From the NCBI RefSeq assembly GCF_028682635.1, contig NZ_JANHLK010000044.1, positions 1-33,452 on the forward strand: a stretch of DNA of 33,452 bases, in the 5' to 3' direction. Numbering within the stretch: position 1 is the first letter of the stretch; each line of letters opens with the position of its first letter. The notes beneath the pieces are model-generated. The model made no database searches. It was given only the letters and a program-made list of their open reading frames with translations, and was not told the DNA's origin. The stretch is from Pseudomonas putida (GTDB lineage: Bacteria; Pseudomonadota; Gammaproteobacteria; Pseudomonadales; Pseudomonadaceae). Below, one piece after another: positions 27,014 through 33,452 of the stretch. Both the position numbers and the translations under genes were made by a program.

Positions 27014-27069
27014 GTATAAGTCAACGGAACTTGCCAGCGTCCAATTCTCTGGACTGAAATACAACGTGC

Positions 27070-28176
27070 CTAAAGATCGAAAAGATCCCCCTCGACGCTG
27101 CCGTCTTTTCCACGCCCGATCGGGGTGTCGTACACCACAAGCAACTGCGCTGCGCGGCCATCGGCGGGAGTGAAAAGCGTCATTCCTTCCGCATGGTCGC
27201 CGCGTTGACCAAAGGGAACATCCAGCACCTTCGAAAGCCCCTCTCTGAATACAACGCTGTCCCCGCAAGTGCGCACGCCATTTACCCAGCGACTGACCGT
27301 CACCGGGCCGTCGAGGTCCATGGTGGGTCCGGCGAGAATCAACAGATCGTTCCCATCCACGCACAGATCGCGTATGCCCAGGCCGTCCAGCTGGAGAAAA
27401 TGCTTGTGATACAGATGACAATCCTCACCGATTTTCGCCAGTTTCAGAATGTGGCTATCGTCCTCGGACACTTGTGGTTCGATTTCAAGAATGACTGCCC
27501 ATCCTCTTAACACCGGGCCACGCAAGCCAATGAAAAGACGCTTGCCGGCGATGGCCAGGCCCTCGATGTCGAACCCGTTGTCCTTGCCGGGAATCGCAAA
27601 AAAATTACCCAGATGTTCATCATGCTTGAGCGCTTTGGTCAGCGCATTCCACGTCTGATCGCCGCTTAGTTGTGCGGCTGTTTTCTGCAAGTCCGAGGTC
27701 GAGCGCACAAGTTTCAGTACGCCGTCTTCTTTCACCACAGGAATACGGGCCAACAAATAACGGTTTCCATCGCTGCTCACATTGCTCAGGCGTTCGATGT
27801 TCTGGCCTGTTTTTTTTCCGGCTTCCGGTTGCTTGCGCTTGAGGCTGTGGGAACCGATCAACCACAGGTACTCTCCAGCCTCGTCGTAGGCCAGCCCCTC
27901 GATATCGGCCTCTTCGAACTTTTGCGCTGATGCCGGTGGCGCAGGCAGGTCGAGTAATGTGTCCAGTGAGAATTGTCGATGGCCTTCGTAAACGATTTCT
28001 CCACCGGCCGGCTCGCTCTTGAAGGTAAGACATTCCAGGCTCAGCGTTTCATCATTGGCAAGCCAAAGCGTCTGACCAATCTGTAGAACCGCTGACAAAC
28101 CGTCACGCAGCTTCTTCTTGTCATCTACATCAAACTGTCTGTCAAAGTTAAGTAACACTTTCCCTATACGACTCAT
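27070..28176 (-). CDS. DUF3616 domain-containing protein
   Basis: A 368-residue protein of the DUF3616 family, function unknown. Repeated beta-strand pieces such as IEGLAYDEAGEYLWLIGSHS, IEGLAIAGKRLFIGLRGPVL and IRDLCVDGNDLLILAGPT look like blades of a beta-propeller, each with a hydrophobic strand and a glycine turn. No signal peptide or membrane segment is seen, so it is probably cytoplasmic. ATG 28176 follows AAGGTGG at good spacing; the frame open to 28257 is not needed. Its codon usage looks less GC-biased than that of its neighbours. It is convergent with the multicopper oxidase gene. Confidence 0.82.
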   Translation of the reverse strand: MSRIGKVLLNFDRQFDVDDKKKLRDGLSAVLQIGQTLWLANDETLSLECLTFKSEPAGGEIVYEGHRQFSLDTLLDLPAPPASAQKFEEADIEGLAYDEAGEYLWLIGSHSLKRKQPEAGKKTGQNIERLSNVSSDGNRYLLARIPVVKEDGVLKLVRSTSDLQKTAAQLSGDQTWNALTKALKHDEHLGNFFAIPGKDNGFDIEGLAIAGKRLFIGLRGPVLRGWAVILEIEPQVSEDDSHILKLAKIGEDCHLYHKHFLQLDGLGIRDLCVDGNDLLILAGPTMDLDGPVTVSRWVNGVRTCGDSVVFREGLSKVLDVPFGQRGDHAEGMTLFTPADGRAAQLLVVYDTPIGRGKDGSVEGDLFDL

Positions 28177-28340
28177 TTGAGCCACCTTCAGATACAGGTT
28201 TGCAAGATTCGGGCAACACCGACAAAACACTATAGATGCGGGCAACAAACCCGGCATTTGCGGCTCAAGAAAGCGTCAGGCTGTTTTGGAATAATGCTTA
28301 AACCCAACGACAGGACCATCCACCAACCGGTCGTAGAAAA

Positions 28341-28910
28341 TCAACGCTGCGGCGCAACCATGCGAAAGCGGATATTGATTTCGTTGGAGACGACGCTATC
28401 CGCCCATTCGCCCTCGCCTATCTTGAAATTATCCCGTTCAAGCGTCAGCTCACCATCGAATATGCCGATTTCATTTTCCGACTTGAGGAGCACCGGCGCG
28501 ACCACCTCGCGTGTAATCCCCCTGAGCGTGAGGTGACCGGTGATCTGATAGCGGTTATTGCCCAGGTCCTTGACGCCCGTCGACTCAAACGTCGCCACCG
28601 GAAAAGTGGCCGTATCGAACCAGGGCGACTTTTTCAGTTCCTCGTTGGCGTCGCTGCTGCCGGCGTCGATGCTATCGAGGTCGATGGACAATGTGGCGTG
28701 GGCAGCTTCGGGATGAGTCGTATCGAAATCGAGGGTGCCTTCGAACTTGCTGAACGTGCCGTACACCCGCGACCCCATCTGGTTGTATGTGAAGCTGATG
28801 GTGCTGGCCGTGGGGTTGACGTCGGTGTATTCGACGGCTCGGGCGCCGTGAATAATCCCGAACATGAGAGCGGCAGTCAGCATGGCGGAGCGCGCAAATC
28901 GCTGAGACAT
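28341..28910 (-). CDS. YceI-family periplasmic lipid-binding protein
   Basis: A 189-residue exported protein of the YceI family, a lipocalin-like barrel that binds isoprenoid lipids in the periplasm. The signal peptide is residues 1-25 (FARSAMLTAALMFGIIHGARA). The mature start VEYTDVNPTASTISFTYNQM and the later HLTLRGITREV and ELTLERDNFKIGEG are family signatures. GGAG is well placed before ATG 28910. No cytochrome b561 partner, common for YceI in other genomes, is adjacent, so its partner is unknown. Confidence 0.92.
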   Translation of the reverse strand: MSQRFARSAMLTAALMFGIIHGARAVEYTDVNPTASTISFTYNQMGSRVYGTFSKFEGTLDFDTTHPEAAHATLSIDLDSIDAGSSDANEELKKSPWFDTATFPVATFESTGVKDLGNNRYQITGHLTLRGITREVVAPVLLKSENEIGIFDGELTLERDNFKIGEGEWADSVVSNEINIRFRMVAPQR

Positions 28911-29064
28911 TGGGTTCTCCGGGTGCTGTCGATCAGGCCACCAACAGATGGACTTAAGCAAAGAATCACCGATTGTTCCACCGCAAGGGCCGGGCTTGAA
29001 CAGCCCTCTCATGACAGTCCGACCGCCGCCACTTCCGACTTCGCTGTTGCGGTGGTGGCAACCA

Positions 29065-29733
29065 TCAACTTTCCTCTTGCCGCCACGCCCGTTGCAACAG
29101 ATCGATGACCTCTTTATCCGAGGTCTGGGAAAAATCCATGTACCAATGCCCGATCGACATGAACCAATCAGGCATGATCGGGCAGATCACCTCATCCACT
29201 TCCCTGCGCAACGCCTCTGCCGTTTCCACCGGTGCCACCGGCACCGCCACCACGATGCGCGTCGGTTCCTGCAGCCGTACCGCCTGCACCGCCGCCAGCA
29301 TCGAGGCCCCTGTCGCCAACCCGTCGTCGATCAGGATCACCACCTGATCCTTGAGCTGCACCGGCGCCCGCGTGCCCCGGTAAACCTGCTGACGGCGCAA
29401 CAGCTCCCGGGTTTCCCGGGCGACCACGGCCTCGAACGCCGCCTTGTCAATGGGGTGCGCCCGCAGCGCCTGCTCGTTGCGAATCTCAATACCGCCACTG
29501 GCAATGGCGCCCATGGCGTACTCCGGGTGGGACGGAACACCGAGCTTGCGCACCAGCAGCAGGTCCAGGCGCACGCCGAGCACGGTGGCCACTTCATAGG
29601 CCACCGGCACCCCGCCCCGGGGCAAGGCCAGGATGATCACATCGGGTTTGTGGGCGTACTGGAGTAGCGGCTCCACCAGGCGTCGCCCGGCAGCCGCGCG
29701 GTTTTGCAGGATGGTTTGCGATGAGTGATTCAT
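29065..29733 (-). CDS. Phosphoribosyltransferase-fold protein
   Basis: A 222-residue type I phosphoribosyltransferase-fold protein. The PRPP-binding loop is VVILIDDGLATGAS at 131-144, with the two acidic residues Asp136 and Asp137. LALPRGGVPVAYEVA (about 35-49) and LLVRKLGVPSHPEYAMGAIA (about 59-78) mark the small-family type often found with hydrolases or dienelactone-like proteins. The base it acts on is unknown, and many such proteins are not nucleotide-salvage enzymes. GGGGAGG precedes ATG 29733. Confidence 0.85.
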   Translation of the reverse strand: MNHSSQTILQNRAAAGRRLVEPLLQYAHKPDVIILALPRGGVPVAYEVATVLGVRLDLLLVRKLGVPSHPEYAMGAIASGGIEIRNEQALRAHPIDKAAFEAVVARETRELLRRQQVYRGTRAPVQLKDQVVILIDDGLATGASMLAAVQAVRLQEPTRIVVAVPVAPVETAEALRREVDEVICPIMPDWFMSIGHWYMDFSQTSDKEVIDLLQRAWRQEES

Positions 29734-29889
29734 TTGAAACCTCCCCAGGCGATCAACGCCTGTCGGTTCGCATCACATCATCAATTGTCGGTTCGACGGT
29801 GGCTGTCAGCAAGCCCGAACACGAGACCCGGCCTGCCGGCGATGGCGTCCTGACAGCCAACCAATCTCTCGCGGCGGTATAAGACCTAC

Positions 29890-30002
29890 TGTAGGAGCGA
29901 GCTTGCTCGCGATGGAGGTCAACGATGACGCGGGCAGCCTGACACCCCGCGGTGCTCCCAGGTTTTTCGCGAGCATTCGAGCGCCGACCGGCTGCTCCTA
30001 CA
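29890..30002. repeat. REP-doublet element, copy C (divergent)
   Basis: This is a third copy of the element at 12912 and 14248, about 113 nt. The left arm TGTAGGAGCGAGCTTGCTCG and the interior AGCCTGACACCCCGCGG and GGTTTTTCGCGAGCA are kept, but the right end is altered by an extra segment (ATTCGAGCGCCGACCGG) before the closing GCTCCTACA. It lies within the 277-bp gap at 29734-30010, which holds no supported gene. Confidence 0.8.
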
Positions 30003-30010
30003 AAAATCAT

Positions 30011-30916
30011 TCAGGCCGCGCTCTTGATCTTCTGCAACGACCCGGCCACCAGCTTGCCAAAGGCATCGACCGGCCCCTGCAGGTTGCCGAGAAAATGCGG
30101 ATAGATCAGCCACAGGTCCATCACCGGCTTGAAATCCTTGAGCGGCATGGCCGCCAACTGATCGCGGTGAACGCTGCGTTCCAGTAATGGCCGCGGCACC
30201 AGGCCCAACCCGAGGCCGTCGGCGACCAGGCCCAGCTGCAATTCGGTGCCGAAGGTTTCCAGGTTGACGCGCAGGGCCAGGCCCTGGTCCGACAGGGTGC
30301 GTTGCAAGCCGGCGCGGAAACCGCAGCCGTCGGGATTGAGTATCCAGCCACTCTGGTAAACGTCCGCCAGCTTGCTCGGGCGCTTGGGCAATTGGGCCTT
30401 GGCGCAGACCACCACCAGTTCCATCTTGCCAATCGACTCACCGATTATGTTGTCCGGGAAAATCTTGCCAGCCGGGAACAGCGCCGCGGCGGCATCCAGT
30501 TCACCGCGCTCGATCTTGCCCACCAATTGACTGCCCCAGCCCGTAGCCACCTGGGCCCGCAGGTCGGGGTATTCGCTGCGCAGGTGCTTGAGCGCGTCGA
30601 GTAACACCACGTCGCCGATGGTCTGCGGCACCCCCAGGCGCAGCAGTCCGGTCGGTGGCGCGTCGGTGGCCACCAGTTCGCGCAGCGCATCCATTTCCCG
30701 CAGGATCAGGCGGCACTGTTCATACACCCGCGTGCCAATCAGCGTGGGCTTGAGCGGCTTGGTATTGCGATCGAACAACTCCACACCCAGGGCCTGCTCA
30801 AAGTTCTGCACGCGCCGTGTGATGGCCGGCTGGGTCAGTTGCAACGACTCGGCGGCATGGCTGATGGACTGGCAACGAATCACCTCGACAAAGGCATCGA
30901 TATCATCAATTTTCAT
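30011..30916 (-). CDS. LysR-family regulator of the 3-mercaptopropionate operon
   Basis: A 301-residue LysR-type regulator. The N-terminal helix-turn-helix covers residues about 5-65 (SISHAAESLQLTQPAITRRV, then ELFDRNTKPL), followed by an effector-binding domain. ATG 30916 (MKIDDIDAF) is the normal family start; the frame is open upstream to 31006. It is divergent from the thiol dioxygenase/rhodanese pair, with 243 bp between, an arrangement that matches PA2601-PA2603 of P. aeruginosa. It is therefore the likely activator of that pair, probably responding to a sulfur compound. That effector is inferred. Confidence 0.9.
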   Translation of the reverse strand: MKIDDIDAFVEVIRCQSISHAAESLQLTQPAITRRVQNFEQALGVELFDRNTKPLKPTLIGTRVYEQCRLILREMDALRELVATDAPPTGLLRLGVPQTIGDVVLLDALKHLRSEYPDLRAQVATGWGSQLVGKIERGELDAAAALFPAGKIFPDNIIGESIGKMELVVVCAKAQLPKRPSKLADVYQSGWILNPDGCGFRAGLQRTLSDQGLALRVNLETFGTELQLGLVADGLGLGLVPRPLLERSVHRDQLAAMPLKDFKPVMDLWLIYPHFLGNLQGPVDAFGKLVAGSLQKIKSAA

Positions 30917-31159
30917 TTGGCCCGCACATAGAGAACAGTCAATAACATGTTGGAAAAGCATAGTTCCATTGCCTTTGGAAGGATAGCCCGCCGCACCCCG
31001 GGCCACTGATCAATAACTTCTGGTGCTATGCCAAAGGGCTATACGGAGGCGCTGTAAATTACATTCAGCTATAACCTAATCATTAAACAATCGCATATTG
31101 ATCTAAAACATTATGCTTAAATCAAAGGGTCAACTTTCAGAACGAACGATGGAATCGCC

Positions 31160-31768
31160 ATGACCCAGGCCCGACACCCGGAGAGACTCAGAGCATTCAT
31201 AGGCGCCCTGGCGGAATTGATCGACAGCAACCCCCGCGAGGGTGATCTGTTGCACCGTGGCGGCAAGCTGCTCGGCCAATTGGTCAGCCATGACGACTGG
31301 CTGCCCGAGGAGTTTGCCCGCCCCGATCCGGAGCGCTATCAGCAATACCTGCTGCATGCCGATTCACGGCAGCGTTTCAGCATCGTCAGTTTTGTCTGGG
31401 GACCGGGACAAAGCACGCCGATCCATGACCATCGGGTCTGGGGGCTGATCGGCATGCTGCGCGGTGCGGAGTACTCAAAAGGTTTCAAACGCAACGGCGA
31501 AGGTGCCTTGATCGCCGATGGCGGCCGGGTACAGTTGCGGCCAGGCCAGGTCGAGGCCGTGTCGCCGAAGATCGGCGACATCCATCAAGTCAGCAACGCC
31601 TTTGCCGACCAGGTCTCGATCAGCATCCATGTGTATGGCGCCAACATCGGTGCGGTGCGTCGCGCGGTGTATCAGCCCGACGGTAGCGAGAAGCTGTTCA
31701 TTTCCGGTTATTCCAACGCCTACCTGCCCAACATCTGGGATTTGTCCAAAGAGAACCAAGCCCTATGA
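31160..31768 (+). CDS. 3-Mercaptopropionate dioxygenase (cysteine-dioxygenase family)
   Basis: A 202-residue cupin non-heme iron dioxygenase that adds O2 to a thiol to give a sulfinate. Iron ligands are His89, His91 (PIHDH) and His142 (DIHQVSN). Gln62 stands where cysteine dioxygenase has Arg60. The Ser155-His157-Tyr159 triad is present, and residue 95 is Gly rather than the cross-linked Cys. These features and their numbers match the characterised P. aeruginosa 3-mercaptopropionate dioxygenase (PA2602), so 3-mercaptopropionate is favoured over cysteine. The next gene begins within the stop codon (ATGA). Confidence 0.93.
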   Translation: MTQARHPERLRAFIGALAELIDSNPREGDLLHRGGKLLGQLVSHDDWLPEEFARPDPERYQQYLLHADSRQRFSIVSFVWGPGQSTPIHDHRVWGLIGMLRGAEYSKGFKRNGEGALIADGGRVQLRPGQVEAVSPKIGDIHQVSNAFADQVSISIHVYGANIGAVRRAVYQPDGSEKLFISGYSNAYLPNIWDLSKENQAL

Positions 31769-33348
31769 GCACCCTGTCGACCCGCTCTTTCGCCGAGATT
31801 CGCCAAGCCCTGCTGAATCGTGAAGAACTGGCGCTGCTGGATGTGCGCGAAGAAGCGCCCTTCGCCGAATCCCATCCATTGTTCGCCGCCAACATTCCCT
31901 TGTCGAAACTCGAACTGGAGGTGTTCTCGCGGATTCCCCGGCGCGATACCCCAGTGACCGTCTACGACAACGGCGAGGGCCTGGCGAGCATCGCTGCACA
32001 GCGCTTGCTGGACCTGGGCTACCTCGATGTCAGCCTGCTCGAAGGCGGCCTGGCAGGTTGGCGCCGCGCCGGCGGCGAGTTGTTCATCGACGTCAACGTG
32101 CCCAGCAAAGCCTTTGGCGAACTGGTGGAAAGCCGGCGCCACACACCGTCCCTGGCCGCCGAAGAAGTCCAGGCGTTGCTCGACAGCGAAGCTGACGTGG
32201 TGGTGCTCGATGCCCGGCGTTTTGATGAATACCAGACCATGAGCATCCCCACCGGCATCAGCGTACCGGGAGCCGAGCTGGTGCTGCGCGCCCGTGAGCT
32301 GGCACCGGACCTTGCCACGCGCATCATCGTCAATTGCGCCGGACGCACCCGCAGCATCATCGGCACGCAATCGTTGATCAATGCCGGCATCGCCAACCCG
32401 GTTTCGGCCCTGCGCAACGGCACCATCGGCTGGACCCTGGCCGGGCAGAAACTGCAGCACGGCCAGTCGCGCCGCTTTGCCCCGACCAGTGAAGAGCATC
32501 GGCAAACAGCGGCGCGCGATGCTCGTCGTGTCGCCGACCAGGCCCTGGTCAGCCGCGCCACATTGGCGGACCTGCAACGCTGGCAACAGGAGTCGACCCG
32601 CAGCACCTACCTGTTCGACGTGCGCACCCCGGAGGAATTCGAAGCCGGCCACCTGCCCGGCGCCCGCTCGACTCCCGGCGGACAACTGGTGCAGGAGACC
32701 GACCACTTCGCCAGCGTGCGCGGCGCGCGCCTGGTACTGGTGGACGACGATGGCGTGCGCGCCAACATGTCGGCGTCCTGGCTCGCGCAACTGGGCTGGG
32801 AAGTGCATGTGCTGGATGATTTGAACCCTGCTCACTTCAGCGCACAAGGCGCGTGGCAGGCACCCGTTCCGACGCCACCACAGGCCGAGGAAATCAGCAC
32901 CGAGACCCTGGCCCAATGGCTGACCCACGGTGATACCGCCTTGCTGGATTTCACCGCCAGTGCCAACTACGTCAAACGCCATATCCCCGGTGCCTGGTGG
33001 GCATTGCGCGGGCAACTGAAAGAAGCGCTGGCCAACGTGCCCGCAGCCGGGCGTTATGTGCTGACCTGCGGCAGCAGCCAGTTGGCGCGACTGGCGGTGG
33101 CCGAAGTCGAGACGTTGACCGGCAAGGCGGTGTTTTTGCTCAAGGGTGGCACCGCCGCCTGGATCGCCGCCCAGTTGCCCCTGGAAGAAGGCGAGACCCG
33201 CTTGGCATCACCGCTTATCGACCGCTATCGCCGTCCTTATGAAGGCACCGACAACCCGCGCGAAGCGATGCAAGCCTATCTGGACTGGGAGTTCGGACTG
33301 GTCGACCAATTGGCCCGAGACGGCACCCATGGATTTTTTGTGATCTGA
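31765..33348 (+). CDS. Multi-domain rhodanese-like sulfurtransferase (four domains)
   Basis: A 527-residue protein built from about four rhodanese folds (about 5-95, 120-215, 275-360, 380-475). Only domains 2 and 4 keep an active-site cysteine, Cys191 (VNCAGRTRS) and Cys435 (LTCGSSQLA). Domains 1 and 3 have none at that place (VYDNGEGLA, LVDDDGVRA). Rhodaneses transfer sulfane sulfur; here the enzyme may handle the sulfur released during mercaptopropionate breakdown. It overlaps the dioxygenase gene by 4 nt, so the two are coupled, as in PA2602-PA2603. Confidence 0.9.
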   Translation: MSTLSTRSFAEIRQALLNREELALLDVREEAPFAESHPLFAANIPLSKLELEVFSRIPRRDTPVTVYDNGEGLASIAAQRLLDLGYLDVSLLEGGLAGWRRAGGELFIDVNVPSKAFGELVESRRHTPSLAAEEVQALLDSEADVVVLDARRFDEYQTMSIPTGISVPGAELVLRARELAPDLATRIIVNCAGRTRSIIGTQSLINAGIANPVSALRNGTIGWTLAGQKLQHGQSRRFAPTSEEHRQTAARDARRVADQALVSRATLADLQRWQQESTRSTYLFDVRTPEEFEAGHLPGARSTPGGQLVQETDHFASVRGARLVLVDDDGVRANMSASWLAQLGWEVHVLDDLNPAHFSAQGAWQAPVPTPPQAEEISTETLAQWLTHGDTALLDFTASANYVKRHIPGAWWALRGQLKEALANVPAAGRYVLTCGSSQLARLAVAEVETLTGKAVFLLKGGTAAWIAAQLPLEEGETRLASPLIDRYRRPYEGTDNPREAMQAYLDWEFGLVDQLARDGTHGFFVI

Positions 33349-33383
33349 CAGGGTGAACGGGCTTGTCGGGACGCCGCATCGCA

Positions 33384-33435
33384 GCGATGGAGGCATAACG
33401 GCCACCATCGCATCGCCAGCAAGCCGGCTCCTACA
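33384..33435. repeat. Hairpin and single REP arm after the rhodanese gene
   Basis: GCGATGG (33384-33390) pairs with CCATCGC (33405-33411), about 35 nt past the stop, as a terminator candidate without a T-run. Just after it GCAAGCCGGCTCCTACA (33419-33435) repeats the REP core of 19074-19090 as a single arm. The partner arm, if any, lies beyond the window. Confidence 0.5.
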
Positions 33436-33452
33436 GATCAGTGTCGCGCCAC

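Noticed and set aside
31015..31060. LysR operator near CTATGCCAAAGGGCTATA
   Set aside because: The dyad is imperfect and several similar T-N11-A stretches lie nearby, so no single site can be chosen by eye.

Overview
The window reads as chromosome of a fluorescent-group Pseudomonas. Supporting signs are the high GC content, genus-typical genes (a DUF2388 secreted protein, FecIR-type signalling, a LysR / 3-mercaptopropionate dioxygenase / rhodanese cluster with the order of PA2601-PA2603), and REP-like palindromes ending in the familiar 'GCTCCTACA' arm between genes. I see no phage, transposase, CRISPR array, rRNA or tRNA. Organism and family names come from reading the translations; no database search was run.

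Layout. 1-5.2 kb: a LysR regulator cut by the left edge, two GlxA-type (DJ-1/PfpI + AraC) regulators, a small DUF2388 exported protein, an SDR oxidoreductase divergent from the second GlxA gene, and an ICMT-like membrane methyltransferase. 5.3-8.4 kb, all minus strand: a HAD phosphatase, a stand-alone receiver protein, and a compact operon of a b-type cytochrome, a Tat-exported YedY/MsrP-like molybdoenzyme and a methionine-rich MXKDX repeat protein. 8.5-12.6 kb: an RlmI-like methyltransferase convergent with a LuxR regulator, then a periplasmic polyamine-type binding protein and a DmpA-family autoproteolytic aminopeptidase. 12.6-15.0 kb: a multi-hairpin intergenic stretch that could encode a small RNA, a TetR/hotdog divergent pair with a large palindromic operator, and a GNAT acetyltransferase. 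15.2-19.0 kb: a three-gene periplasmic aldehyde oxidoreductase operon (PaoABC type). 19.1-23.2 kb, minus strand: a fecI-fecR-TonB receptor cell-surface signalling cassette behind a Fur box. 23.5-27.0 kb: a 1142-residue secreted multicopper oxidase, probably of the McoA Mn(II)-oxidase type, behind a good sigma-54 promoter. 27-29.7 kb: DUF3616, YceI and phosphoribosyltransferase genes. 30.0-33.3 kb: a LysR regulator divergent from a 3-mercaptopropionate dioxygenase / multi-rhodanese operon.

Themes. Much of the content is periplasmic redox chemistry: two molybdoenzymes, a multicopper oxidase and a putative methionine-based oxidant sink. Two parts deserve most attention. The MXKDX / YedY-like / cytochrome b operon resembles the hypochlorite-scavenging MrpX-YedY system described in Azospira. 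The divergent region 23225-23539 holds a Fur box facing the ECF sigma gene and a sigma-54 promoter facing the oxidase.
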